Positions 7,919 to 16,139 of a stretch of 64,000 bases of DNA are shown piece by piece. Position 1 is the stretch's first letter, and every line of letters begins with the position of its first letter. A program made the position numbers and the translations under genes. This DNA is from Streptomyces malachitofuscus. Lineage in GTDB: Bacteria; Actinomycetota; Actinomycetes; Streptomycetales; Streptomycetaceae. Where the stretch lies: contig NZ_BMUF01000002.1 of assembly GCF_014650055.1 (NCBI RefSeq), positions 434,001-498,000 of the forward strand. Reading direction: 5' to 3'. The notes under the pieces are model-generated. The model was not told the DNA's origin, did not search any database, and was given only the letters and a program-made list of their open reading frames with translations.

Positions 7919-9262
7919 CTAGGAAAGCCTCTTGAGGAGCACCGCCGACGCGACGGGGCGTGCGCCGGCGCGGGCGACCCCGTCGGCGACCTCCCGGTCG
8001 GTGGAGGCGACGATGACGGGGCGCCCCGGCGGCTCCGCGCGCACCAGCTGGCGGATCAGTTCGTCGGCGGTGACGCCGGGCTTGGAGAACAGCACGCGCA
8101 CGCCGCGCGGCGGCGCCAGCAGCACCGGTGCGGCCAGTTCGGCGCCGTCGAAGACGCAGGTGACCTCGGCGCCGGTCTGTGCGGCGAGCTGGGCGAGCTG
8201 GCCCAGCAGGCGCAGGCGCTGCTTCTCCAGGGGCATCTGGGGATAGCCGGTCTTGGTGACGTTGTAGCCGTCGACGACCAGATGGGCCTGCGGCAGCGCC
8301 AGCAGCTGGTTCAGGATCGCCGGATCGTCCTCGGACAGCGCGCGGGCGGCGATGTCCTTGGGGGTCATGCGCCCCGGCTCCACGGCGTCCACCGTCTCGG
8401 CGGGCCGGACGGAGACGGGAGGCAGCGCCAGCTCGCGCCGCAGCCCCTGGGCGGCGTCCAGCACGGTGTCCAGCAGCAGCCGTACCCGCATGTCCTCGAC
8501 GCTGCGGCCCTCGCGGGCGGCCCGGCGCGCGGCCTCCAGCGCGGCCTCGGTCTCGCCGAGCCGCGCCTTGAGCCGCCGGCTCTCGCTCTCGGCGGCCGAC
8601 ACCTGGGCGTGGCCCTCGGCGCGCACCGACTCCATCTCGCCCCGCAGTTTGCGCAGGGCGGCCTCGCCGCGCTTGACGTCGCTGTGGGCGGAGCGCAGCT
8701 TGCGGTGCAGCGACTCGGCCTCCTTCTTCGCCGCCTCCAGCTCGGCGCGCAGCCGCTCGGTCTCCGACCTGGTGTGCTCACGGGCCCGGGCGAGTTCGTC
8801 GCGCAGCCGCTCCAGCTCGGCGCGGGTCTCCTCATCGGCGCGTTCGGCGTGGGCGCGCTGGGCCTCCTCGCCGGCGGCGGTCACCAGCTTGACCCAGCCG
8901 GCCGGGCGGAGCACATAGGCCGCGGCCGCCACGTCGAGCGGGTCCGCGGCCGGGGGCGGGGAGCCGGAGTCGAGGGCGCCGGTCAGTTCCGGCTGGGCTT
9001 CTCTGAGCTTCTCCCCGATGCGCTGCCGGAACAGCGGATCGGTCTCCAGGGCCGCCGCCATGGCGTTGCCGGCGAACTTGGCGCGGCGGTTCGGCGCGAA
9101 CCGGGCGTACTGCCGGAGCTGGGCGGGCAGCTCGGTGACGGTGAGACCGCCGAAGCCGTCGGCGACGATCTGGACGACCCGGCGGCGCACTCCGTCGGGC
9201 AGCGGACGGTCGAGCACCTCGGCGGCGCCGTCCTGCGGCCCCCCGCCCGTGGTCTCCACCAT
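7919..9262 (-). CDS. NYN-domain (YacP/Rae1-like) putative RNA-binding or ribonuclease protein
   Basis: 447 residues in three parts: an N-terminal globular region (about 1-130) with basic RRAKFAGNAMAAAL, a long Glu/Arg/Ala coiled coil (about 155-285), and a C-terminal YacP-type NYN domain beginning LVVDGYNVTKTGYP (Asp near residue 327) with conserved TCVFDGAE and VASTDREVADG acidic motifs. NYN domains are PIN-like; the related Bacillus protein Rae1 is a ribosome-associated endonuclease. A nuclease role here is an inference; the acidic residues needed for metal binding are present. ATG 9262 is used. Confidence 0.85.
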   Translation of the reverse strand: MVETTGGGPQDGAAEVLDRPLPDGVRRRVVQIVADGFGGLTVTELPAQLRQYARFAPNRRAKFAGNAMAAALETDPLFRQRIGEKLREAQPELTGALDSGSPPPAADPLDVAAAAYVLRPAGWVKLVTAAGEEAQRAHAERADEETRAELERLRDELARAREHTRSETERLRAELEAAKKEAESLHRKLRSAHSDVKRGEAALRKLRGEMESVRAEGHAQVSAAESESRRLKARLGETEAALEAARRAAREGRSVEDMRVRLLLDTVLDAAQGLRRELALPPVSVRPAETVDAVEPGRMTPKDIAARALSEDDPAILNQLLALPQAHLVVDGYNVTKTGYPQMPLEKQRLRLLGQLAQLAAQTGAEVTCVFDGAELAAPVLLAPPRGVRVLFSKPGVTADELIRQLVRAEPPGRPVIVASTDREVADGVARAGARPVASAVLLKRLS

Positions 9263-9328
9263 CCGTCACACCCCAATGCCTGTGTGCGGCCCCGTGTGCG
9301 GGGTCGCCGTCAGCGGGCCCGCTCCGCG

Positions 9329-9568
9329 TCAGGAGCCGGCGCCCGGCCTGTCCACGAGTTCCACCTGGTCCACGGCGTTGCACCAGCGGCATCGCACCGA
9401 CTCGATCGTCTCGTCGAGCACCTCGCGCTCCTCGACCTTGGGCTCTCCGGCCAGGTCGAGGTGGACGTACTCGACGACCTTCGACGAGCGGGTCACGTCG
9501 AAGCGGGTGAGGTTGCCGCAGAGGGTGCAGCGCCACCGCGTCGAGGCGGTCGGCAGAGGAACCGTCAT
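9329..9568 (-). CDS. Small conserved protein with two CxxC knuckles
   Basis: 79 residues, with CTLCGN near residue 15 and CRWCNA near residue 62, spaced as a possible zinc ribbon. The middle is acidic (EPKVEEREVLDET). ATG 9568 gives a start (MTVPLPT) with GGAAGGAAGG about 12 bases upstream; the longer frame to 9799 overlaps the divergent promoter region and is not supported. No known function. It lies just upstream of the NYN gene on the same strand (67-base gap) and may be cotranscribed with it. Confidence 0.75.
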   Translation of the reverse strand: MTVPLPTASTRWRCTLCGNLTRFDVTRSSKVVEYVHLDLAGEPKVEEREVLDETIESVRCRWCNAVDQVELVDRPGAGS

Positions 9569-9725
9569 CGTGGCTGTTCGCCTTCCTTCCAGTGTCCGTG
9601 ACGCACCGGGCCGCCCGGTGCGTGTGGCACGTAACCCTACGGCCTGGCGGGTCCCCGCCGCCCGCCCGTCCACGGCGGCGAGGCAGTATGTGCGGTTGCG
9701 CCCGGTTACGCCATGCTCTGTGTCC

Positions 9726-10466
9726 ATGATCCGAAACTGGGGCGCGTCGGCCGCCACGGCGATCCGGGGCAGCTCCGCGCCGGTGACCCGCACCCTCATC
9801 GTGCTGTGCTGCCTGGTCTTCCTGATCGGCCCGGCCTCGGGACTCCATCCGGCCGACGGTTCCGGGGAGGAGCTGCTCGCGGCGCAGCGGGCCTATTTCC
9901 GGCGCTGGGGCGTGATCCCCGCAGACCTGTTCGAAGGATCCCCCGGGGCCGTCCTCACGCCGGCCACGGCGCTGTTCGTGCACGGAAGCTGGGTGCATCT
10001 GCTCGGCAACATGCTGTTCCTCCACGTCTTCGGAGCGATGGCCGAGGCACGGATGGGCCGGGTGCGGTTCGCCCTGTGCTACGCCGGGTGCGGTTATCTG
10101 GCACTGCTGGGGTACGCCGCCGCCAACGCGGACTCCGAGCGTTCCCTGGTCGGTGCCTCCGGGGCGATCTCGGCGGTGCTCGGCGCGTTCCTCTTCCTGT
10201 TCCCGCGGGCGCGGGTCACCAGTCTTCTGCCGTTCCTGTTCTTCCTGCCGGTGCGCCTGCCGGCGTGGGTGGTGCTGCCGTTCTGGGCGGCGCTGCAGTG
10301 GGCGGCGGCGGGACGGGCGGCCGACGGGCCCGGGGTGGCGTATCTGGCGCACCTGGTGGGGTTCGGGCTGGGCTTCGGCTGTGCGTGGGTGTGCTGCGGC
10401 AGGGCGACTACAGTGAAGTCCGCGTCCGCCCCTGCTCCGGCCCCCGAGGGAGAGAACCAGCCGTGA
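9726..10466 (+). CDS. Rhomboid-family intramembrane serine protease
   Basis: 246 residues, about six membrane helices. Rhomboid hallmarks are all present: HLLGNMLFLHVFG (HxxxN oxyanion region, about residues 87-99), GASGA with the catalytic Ser at residue 145, and AHLVGFGLGF with the catalytic His at residue 209. It should cleave single-pass membrane substrates within the bilayer; no substrate is evident. The start ATG at 9726 has no strong ribosome binding site. It overlaps the next gene by four bases (GTGA), so the two are translationally coupled. Confidence 0.9.
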   Translation: MIRNWGASAATAIRGSSAPVTRTLIVLCCLVFLIGPASGLHPADGSGEELLAAQRAYFRRWGVIPADLFEGSPGAVLTPATALFVHGSWVHLLGNMLFLHVFGAMAEARMGRVRFALCYAGCGYLALLGYAAANADSERSLVGASGAISAVLGAFLFLFPRARVTSLLPFLFFLPVRLPAWVVLPFWAALQWAAAGRAADGPGVAYLAHLVGFGLGFGCAWVCCGRATTVKSASAPAPAPEGENQP

Positions 10467-10744
10467 TCACCGCGATCGTCCTCATCAAGACCAGCGTGGA
10501 CCGGATCCCCGAGATCGCGGAACAGATCGCCGCGCTGGACAGCGTCAGCGAGGTGTTCTCCGTCACCGGGACATACGACCTCATCGCCATGGTCCGGGTG
10601 CGGGAGCACGAGGATCTGGCGGAGGTCATCCCCGGTCGGATCAGCAAGATTCCGGGGGTCGAGGGGACCGACACGCATGTGGCGTTCCGGACGTACTCGC
10701 AGCACGACCTGGAGGCGGCGTTCGCCATCGGGCTGGACAGTTAG
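10463..10744 (+). CDS. Stand-alone Lrp/AsnC ligand-binding (RAM) domain protein
   Basis: 93 residues covering only the effector domain of Lrp/AsnC regulators (ITAIVLIKTSVDRIPEIAEQI...VFSVTGTYDLIAMVRV). There is no helix-turn-helix. Such proteins oligomerise and bind amino acids, and can modulate partner regulators or enzymes (family knowledge). GTG 10463 overlaps the rhomboid stop. Pairing with a rhomboid protease is the main contextual hint; no partner can be named. Confidence 0.9.
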   Translation: MITAIVLIKTSVDRIPEIAEQIAALDSVSEVFSVTGTYDLIAMVRVREHEDLAEVIPGRISKIPGVEGTDTHVAFRTYSQHDLEAAFAIGLDS

Positions 10745-10777
10745 AGTTCCGCGGGCGGGGGGTGTCCCAGGCGCTTG

Positions 10778-10855
10778 TTCGCCCCCGCCGCCCCTTCCCG
10801 TCCCGACCCGGGGCTCCGCCCCGGACCCCGCTCCTCAAACGCCGGAGGGGCTGGA
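10778..10855. repeat. Dispersed GC-rich intergenic repeat (gcccccgccgccccttcccg / tcaaacgccggaggggctg)
   Basis: Two modules in tandem that recur together at 15.99-16.11 kb, and singly near 43.93, 48.1 and 62.45 kb. The second module has the same sequence as one arm of the large terminator at 16060-16107, so it can form half of such a hairpin. Located directly after the Lrp-domain gene; a transcription-ending role is plausible. Confidence 0.65.
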
Positions 10856-10878
10856 TGCAGTGAGGGGATGAAGAGTTC

Positions 10879-10900
10879 CTCATCTGGGATTCATCCCGGG
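10879..10900 (+). promoter_or_regulatory. Two 11-bp direct repeats: candidate response-regulator operator
   Basis: CTCATCTGGGA (10879-10889) is followed without gap by TTCATCCCGGG (10890-10900); shared core YTCATC with 11-base period. The site ends 28 bases upstream of the ATG at 10929; if transcription starts at that ATG (CAGGAT at 10917-10922 as -10), the repeats sit over and upstream of -35, a typical activator position for OmpR-type regulators. The same motif occurs three times at 13341-13373. Confidence 0.5.
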
Positions 10901-10928
10901 GCTCCGGTGCGGTGCGCAGGATCGGGGC

Positions 10929-11216
10929 ATGGTCTTCACTCGCCGGATGGCGGCCCTCGCCGCCGTCGTGCTGATTCCGCTGGGCGTCGCCGCGACCAGC
11001 TTCGCGCTCGCCGACTCGCCCGAGCCGCCCAAGGTGCCGCCGCGGGTCGAACTGGACAGCGGCTCGCCCACTCCGACCCCCACGGCCTCGTCCACAGGCC
11101 CCGAACCGACGCCGAGCGACGAGGTCGTCTCCCGGCCCCCGGTGACCGACAGCCCAGCGGGTGATGACGATGACGACGGCCCCGGCGGCGACGACGGACC
11201 GGACGACGACGGCTGA
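10929..11216 (+). CDS. Small exported acidic protein upstream of the sensor kinase
   Basis: 95 residues: signal peptide or single anchor (about 7-28, ending SFALA), a Pro/Thr/Ser-rich middle (SGSPTPTPTASSTGPEPTP), and an Asp/Gly tail (DDDDDGPGGDDGPDDDG) that could bind cations. No named family. It overlaps the start of the kinase gene by 56 bases, in another frame, which ties it to the two-component operon. It may be a target or accessory sensor of that system; this is inference. Confidence 0.7.
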   Translation: MVFTRRMAALAAVVLIPLGVAATSFALADSPEPPKVPPRVELDSGSPTPTPTASSTGPEPTPSDEVVSRPPVTDSPAGDDDDDGPGGDDGPDDDG

Positions 11217-12642
11217 CCGTGTCCGCCGGCGGATCTCCGCCCGGGTCCGCATCCTGCTCTGGCTGCTGTTCGTCATGACGGTCGCGCTCGCCTCGGTCGC
11301 CATGACCACCCGTTCCTTCCTGCTGCGGGACGTCGACGACCGGATCAACGGGCTGCTCACCCAGGAGACCGGCGAGTTCGCCAACTTCGAGCAGCGGGGC
11401 TTCGACCCGGAGACGGGCGCGCCCTTCACCGACCCGGACCGGCTGCTGCGGGTCTTCCTGGAACGCCAGTACGCCGACCCCGACGAGGAGCTGATCGGTC
11501 TCGTGGCCCGCGGGAGCGGGGGCCCGGCGCAGATCATCCAGCCGCGCGACCTCCCCGTCGCGCTCCCCCTGCACCGGGATCCCGACGCCCGGCGCCGCAT
11601 CTTCGCCTCCCCCGACGCGTCGGGGGTGCTGCACCGGCCCGAGGGCGAGATCCGCTGGGCCAAGGTGTCCGTGGCCCGGCACGGCGGCGGCGACCCGGAG
11701 GCGGCGTTCGTCGTGGCCTTCCACCCCGAGCGCGAAGTGGCCCGGGTGAACGAGGTGTTCCGCGTCCTGCTCGCCATCTCCGGGGTCGCCCTGCTGCTGA
11801 CCACCGGCATCGGCTGGGCGGTCGCCGGACGCATCCTGCAGCCCGTACGGCTGGTGCGCACCGCCGCCGCGCAGCTCACCGAGCAGGACCTGACCCGCCG
11901 TATCGCGGTACGCGGCCACGACGACATCGCGGCCCTCGCCGAGACGTTCAACGCGATGCTCGACCGGCTGGAGCGGGCCTTCGCCGCCCAGCGCCAGTTC
12001 GTCGACGACGCCGGACACGAGCTGCGCACCCCGATCACCATCGTGCGCGGCCATCTCGAGCTGATGGGCGACGACCCGGCCGAGCGCGAGGAGACGGTCC
12101 GCCTCGTCACCGACGAACTGGACCGGATGAGCCGCATCGTGGAGGACCTGCTGCTGCTCGCCAAGGCCGAGCGCCCCGACTTCGTCACCCCCGAGCCGGT
12201 GCAGCTCGCCGAACTCACCGCCGACGTCTACGTCAAGGCACGCACCCTGGGCGAACGCGACTGGCAGCTCACGGACATAGCCGACCGGGAGGCGGAGCTG
12301 GATCCGCAGCGGATCACCCAGGCGATGGTGCAGCTGGCGCAGAACGCGGTGCAGCACACCACGGCCGGGCAGACCATCCGCATCGGCTCCCGCGCCGAGG
12401 GCTCGCGCATCGAGCTGTACGTGGCCGACTCCGGGCCCGGGGTCCGGCCGCAGGACCGGGAGCTGATCTTCGAACGCTTCCGGCGCGGCACCTCCCGGCG
12501 CGGCACCCGGGGTTCGGGAGCGGGGCTCGGCCTGTCGATCGTCAGGGCGATCGCCGAGGGCCACGGCGGGCGGGTCCGCCTGCACGACACCGAGGGCGGC
12601 GGCGCCACCTTCGTACTGACGCTGGAAGAGGCACACAGGTGA
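11161..12642 (+). CDS. Sensor histidine kinase (two TM helices, HAMP, HisKA, HATPase)
   Basis: 493 residues. Membrane helix about 24-45, an extracytoplasmic sensor region to about 200 with no recognised domain, second helix about 201-221, HAMP, then the H-box FVDDAGHELRTPITI with the phospho-acceptor His at about residue 286, and ATPase boxes (QLAQNAVQHT, DSGPGV, GSGAGLGLSIV). The exact start is uncertain: GTG 11161, ATG 11164 and ATG 11170 are adjacent in frame. Operon with the small exported protein before it and the response regulator after it (stop and start overlap). Confidence 0.93.
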   Translation: MMTMTTAPAATTDRTTTADRVRRRISARVRILLWLLFVMTVALASVAMTTRSFLLRDVDDRINGLLTQETGEFANFEQRGFDPETGAPFTDPDRLLRVFLERQYADPDEELIGLVARGSGGPAQIIQPRDLPVALPLHRDPDARRRIFASPDASGVLHRPEGEIRWAKVSVARHGGGDPEAAFVVAFHPEREVARVNEVFRVLLAISGVALLLTTGIGWAVAGRILQPVRLVRTAAAQLTEQDLTRRIAVRGHDDIAALAETFNAMLDRLERAFAAQRQFVDDAGHELRTPITIVRGHLELMGDDPAEREETVRLVTDELDRMSRIVEDLLLLAKAERPDFVTPEPVQLAELTADVYVKARTLGERDWQLTDIADREAELDPQRITQAMVQLAQNAVQHTTAGQTIRIGSRAEGSRIELYVADSGPGVRPQDRELIFERFRRGTSRRGTRGSGAGLGLSIVRAIAEGHGGRVRLHDTEGGGATFVLTLEEAHR

Positions 12643-13301
12643 ACCGGATTCTGATCGTCGAGGACGAGGAGCGCATCGCCTCCTTCGTGGAGAAGGGGCT
12701 GCGCGCGAACGGCTTCACCACCACCGTCGTCGGTGACGGCGAGGCCGGCCACGCATACGCGCTCACCGGCGGGTTCGACCTGATCGTCCTGGACATCGGG
12801 CTGCCCGGCCGGGACGGCTTCACGGTGCTGCGCGAGCTGCGCGAGTCCCGGGTGACCACCCCGGTGATCGTGCTGACCGCGCGGGACTCCGTGCGGGACA
12901 CGGTGGCCGGTCTGGAGGGCGGCGCCGACGACTGGATGACCAAGCCGTTCCGTTTCGAGGAACTGCTCGCACGGGTACGGCTGCGGCTGCGTACGGCGGC
13001 CCGGGCGCCGGAGGTGACGGTGCTGAGGTCCGGTTCGCTGAGCCTGGACCTGCGCACCCGCCGGGCCCGCGCCGGGGACCGCACCGTGGATCTGACGGCC
13101 CGTGAATTCGTGCTCCTGGAACTGTTCCTGAGGCACCCCGGGCAGGTACTCTCCCGCGAACAGATCCTCTCCCACGTGTGGGGCTACGACTTCGACCCGG
13201 GCTCCAACATCGTGGACGTGTACGTGCGGGCGCTGCGCAAGAAGCTCGGCGCGGAGAAGGTGGAGACGGTCCGCGGCATGGGTTACCGGCTGCCCGCCTG
13301 A
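12639..13301 (+). CDS. OmpR/PhoB-family response regulator
   Basis: 220 residues: receiver domain with acidic pocket EDEE (7-10), phospho-Asp at residue 52 (VLDIGLPGRDG) and Lys in TKPF, then a winged-helix DNA-binding domain (LTAREFVLLELFLRHPGQVLS, and the recognition helix region NIVDVYVRALRKKLG). GTG 12639 overlaps the kinase stop codon (GTGA). Cognate partner of the preceding kinase. The 11-bp direct repeats at 10879-10900 and 13341-13373 are the best candidates for its binding sites. Confidence 0.95.
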   Translation: MNRILIVEDEERIASFVEKGLRANGFTTTVVGDGEAGHAYALTGGFDLIVLDIGLPGRDGFTVLRELRESRVTTPVIVLTARDSVRDTVAGLEGGADDWMTKPFRFEELLARVRLRLRTAARAPEVTVLRSGSLSLDLRTRRARAGDRTVDLTAREFVLLELFLRHPGQVLSREQILSHVWGYDFDPGSNIVDVYVRALRKKLGAEKVETVRGMGYRLPA

Positions 13302-13340
13302 CGGCCCCCAACGGGGCGGCCCCCGCCCGGTGAAGTTCCC

Positions 13341-13373
13341 TTCATCTTCGGCTCATCGACGGCTCATGGCCCA
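13341..13373 (+). promoter_or_regulatory. Three 11-bp direct repeats: candidate response-regulator operator
   Basis: TTCATCTTCGG (13341-13351), CTCATCGACGG (13352-13362) and CTCATGGCCCA (13363-13373) are head-to-tail copies with an exact 11-base period, matching the core at 10879-10900. They end 17 bases before the GTG of the transporter gene. The arrangement suggests cooperative binding of the regulator encoded immediately upstream. Confidence 0.55.
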
Positions 13374-13390
13374 CGTGAATCGTCGATGAC

Positions 13391-14806
13391 GTGACGCTGA
13401 ATCCCCGACTGACCGCCGCCCTGTGCGCGGCCCTGTCGCTGTGCGCCCTGCTCGCCGTCCCCGGCAACTTTCCCGGCCTCGGCGGGGACGCGCGGTTCAC
13501 CCTCGCCGTGTTCGCGCTGGCGACCTGTGCGTGGATCGGCACGCCGATCGACGACACCTACATCGCGCTGGGCGCCGGACTCGCGCTCACGGTGACCGGG
13601 GTGATCAGCAGCGACACCCTGTTCGGCACCCTGGGCGACTCGACGGTGTGGCTGCTGATCTGCGCCTTCGTGCTGGCGGCCGCGGTCACCCGGACCGGGC
13701 TCGCGGGCCGGGCGGCGGCCTTTCTGGTCGGCGGGGCGCGTACGGTGCGGCAGTTGACGCACCTGACGACGGCCGCGCTCGTCGTGACGGCCTTCGCGGT
13801 GCCCGCCACCTCGGGCCGGGCCGCGCTGGCCCTGCCGGTGTTCCTGGCCCTCGCCAAGGCGCTCGCCGACCGGAAACGACTGGTCGTGATGCTGGCTCTG
13901 CTGTTCCCGACCGTGATCCTGCTGTCCGCGGTGGCGACACTGATCGGTGCGGGTGCGCATCTGATCACCGTGTCGGTGCTGTGGGAGGCCACCGGCGACC
14001 GGGTCGGCTTCACGGAGTGGCTGCTGCTGGGGCTGCCGCTGGCCGTGGCCTCCTCCCATCTCGCCGCCGAGGCCGTGCTGGCGACCATCACCCGGCGCGC
14101 CGACCGCAAGGCACCCGTGCACATCAGCGCCGAGGAGATCCAGCGGCACAGCGACCGTCCGGTCACCGGTCCCTGGACCCAGGCCGAGAAGCGCTGCGCC
14201 CTGCTGCTGGCCACGGTCGTCGCCCTGTGGTGCAGCGAGCCGCTGCACCGGGTGTCGCCGGCCGTGGTCGCGCTGATAGGCGCGGTGGTGGCCGCCTCGC
14301 CGGCGCTGGGCACCGTACGGCTGAAGGACGCGCTGAAGACGGTGCCCTGGTCACTGCTGCTGTTCATGGCGGCGACGATGGCGATGGGCGTCGCGCTCGC
14401 CGAGTCGGGGGCGGCGGCATGGCTGGTCGGCGGGTTGCCGGCGGGGATCGGCCCGGTGACGTTCCTGACGGTCGTCGTCGCGGTCAGCACGGCGGCCCAT
14501 CTGTTGCTCCAGTCCCGCTCCGCCCGTTCCTCCGTGCTGGTCCCGCTGGTGGTCGCGGCCGCCGTGGGCGCCGGGGTGAACCCGGTCGCGGCGGCACTCG
14601 CCTCCACCGCCGCCGCCGGCTTCTGCCACACGCTCCCGGCCTCCGCGAAGCCGGTCACGCTCTTCGCGGAGATCCCCGGCACCCCCACCTACACCCCGCG
14701 CGACCTGCTGCGGCTGTCCGCCGTGCTGGCACCGCTCACCGCCGCCCTGGTCCTGCTGTTCGCCGTCGCGGTGTGGCCGCTGCTCGGCGTCCCCGTGACT
14801 CGATAA
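13391..14806 (+). CDS. SLC13/DASS-like (ArsB/CitT superfamily) membrane transporter
   Basis: 471 residues, 11-13 hydrophobic helices arranged as two repeats, typical of anion transporters of the DASS/ArsB group. Possible substrate-loop sequences include FAVPATSGRAAL (about 137-148) and LLQSRSARSSVLV (about 375-387), although the classic SNT motif is not obvious. The protein should move an organic acid or other anion. It lies 12 bases upstream of a glycerate kinase and downstream of a two-component system with matching operator repeats, so glycerate or a related hydroxy-acid is the most natural substrate guess. GTG 13391 has only a weak ribosome binding site. Confidence 0.82.
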   Translation: MTLNPRLTAALCAALSLCALLAVPGNFPGLGGDARFTLAVFALATCAWIGTPIDDTYIALGAGLALTVTGVISSDTLFGTLGDSTVWLLICAFVLAAAVTRTGLAGRAAAFLVGGARTVRQLTHLTTAALVVTAFAVPATSGRAALALPVFLALAKALADRKRLVVMLALLFPTVILLSAVATLIGAGAHLITVSVLWEATGDRVGFTEWLLLGLPLAVASSHLAAEAVLATITRRADRKAPVHISAEEIQRHSDRPVTGPWTQAEKRCALLLATVVALWCSEPLHRVSPAVVALIGAVVAASPALGTVRLKDALKTVPWSLLLFMAATMAMGVALAESGAAAWLVGGLPAGIGPVTFLTVVVAVSTAAHLLLQSRSARSSVLVPLVVAAAVGAGVNPVAAALASTAAAGFCHTLPASAKPVTLFAEIPGTPTYTPRDLLRLSAVLAPLTAALVLLFAVAVWPLLGVPVTR

Positions 14807-14818
14807 GGAGTTCCCGTC

Positions 14819-15982
14819 ATGCTGAACCGTGTCGTGGTCGCCCCCAGCGGCTTCAAGGAGTCACTGTCCGCCCAGGCCGCCGCCGACGCCATCGCGGCGG
14901 GCGTGCGCCGGGTACTCCCGGACGCCGAGATCGACCGGATCCCACTGGTGGACGGCGGTGAGGGCACGGCCTCGGCGCTGGCCTCGGCGACCGGCGGGCG
15001 GCTGGTCGCGCTGGCCGCCACCGGCCCGGTCGGCGAACCGGTCGGCACCCACTTCGCGCTGCTCGGCTCCCGGGACACGGCGGTGGTGGAGATGGCGGCG
15101 GTCGCCGGCCTCTCCCTGGTCCCCCGCACCCGGCGCGACCCGGGCGCCACGACCACGTACGGCGTCGGGGAACTGATCCGCGCCGCGCTCGACCAGGGCG
15201 TGCGGCGGATCCTGGTCGGCTGCGGCGACTCGGGCACGTCCGACGGGGGTGCGGGGGCGCTCCAGGCGCTCGGCGCCCGGCTGGTGGACGCGGACGGCTT
15301 CGAACTGGGCCCCGGAGGGGGTGAGTTGACCCGGCTGGCGCGGATCGATCCGACCGGTCTCGATCCCCGCATCGCGGACGTGGAGCTCCTGGTCGCCTGC
15401 AACCCCTACAACGTGCTGTGCGGCGAGCGGGGCGTGGCCCGGGTGTTCGGTCCGCAGAAGGGGGCGACGCCGGCACAGGTCGAGGAACTGTCGGCGGGGC
15501 TGGAGAACTGGGCGCGGGTCCTCACCCGCGATCTCGCCGTCCCCGGCATCGATCTGCGGCTCGGGCGGGGCACGGGCGCCTCGGGCGGGCTGGGTGCCGG
15601 ACTCGCCGCCCTGGGGGCGTCGCTCCTGCCGCGCTTCCACGTCCTGCTGGACCATCTCGACCTGGACGCCCGGCTGGCGCGTGCCGATCTGGTCGTCACC
15701 GCGGAGGGTGCGCTGGACCACCAGACGCCGCGCGGCAAGGTCCCGGCGGAGGTGGCGCGGCGCGCCAAGCTGTCGGGGCGGCCGGTGCTGGCGTTGGCGG
15801 GGACGCTGGGTGAGGGGGCGGGGGAGGTGCCGGGGGTGGATGCCTGTCATGGCATTCTGCCTGCGCCGATGGCTCTGGGGGAGGCGTTGGTGCGGGGGGC
15901 GGAGCTGCTCACCGACGCGACGGAGCGTGCGCTGCGGATGATCGTTTTGGGCGCCCGCCTCCCCGTGCCCGCCCGCGGCTGA
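14819..15982 (+). CDS. Glycerate kinase (GlxK/GarK family)
   Basis: 387 residues, usual length for the class II glycerate 2-kinase family. Visible family motifs: VVVAPSGFKESLSA at the N-terminus, VDGGEGTA (about 43-50), GCGDSGTSDGGAGALQALG (about 135-153), and DLVVTAEGALDHQT (about 290-303). It phosphorylates D-glycerate to 2-phosphoglycerate, feeding lower glycolysis. AAGGAG is placed before the ATG and the gap to the transporter gene is 12 bases, indicating one operon. Uptake plus phosphorylation under two-component control is a coherent module. Confidence 0.92.
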   Translation: MLNRVVVAPSGFKESLSAQAAADAIAAGVRRVLPDAEIDRIPLVDGGEGTASALASATGGRLVALAATGPVGEPVGTHFALLGSRDTAVVEMAAVAGLSLVPRTRRDPGATTTYGVGELIRAALDQGVRRILVGCGDSGTSDGGAGALQALGARLVDADGFELGPGGGELTRLARIDPTGLDPRIADVELLVACNPYNVLCGERGVARVFGPQKGATPAQVEELSAGLENWARVLTRDLAVPGIDLRLGRGTGASGGLGAGLAALGASLLPRFHVLLDHLDLDARLARADLVVTAEGALDHQTPRGKVPAEVARRAKLSGRPVLALAGTLGEGAGEVPGVDACHGILPAPMALGEALVRGAELLTDATERALRMIVLGARLPVPARG

Positions 15983-16059
15983 TCTCGCCCCCGCCGCCCC
16001 TTCCCGTCCCGACCCCGGGGGCTGCGCCCCCAGACCCCCTTTCGGCCCTTCGGGCCTCG

Positions 16060-16107
16060 TCCTCAAACGCCGGACGGGCTGAGTTCAGCCCCTCCGGCGT
16101 TTGAGGA
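16060..16107. terminator. Long bidirectional hairpin between convergent genes
   Basis: Arms of 21 bases (16060-16080 and 16087-16107) pair with a single mismatch around the loop gagttc. It is made of two inverted copies of the dispersed tcaaacgccggaggggct module, embedded in a larger repeat-rich spacer (15989-16134). Suited to stop transcription from both the glycerate kinase and the aminotransferase side. Confidence 0.8.
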
Positions 16108-16139
16108 GCGGGGTCCGGGGGCAGCGCCCCCGGGCGCTG

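Noticed and set aside
16060..16107. Insertion-sequence end or attachment site suggested by long inverted repeats
   Set aside because: It is made of dispersed terminator-like modules between convergent genes; no transposase or integrase gene lies anywhere in the window.
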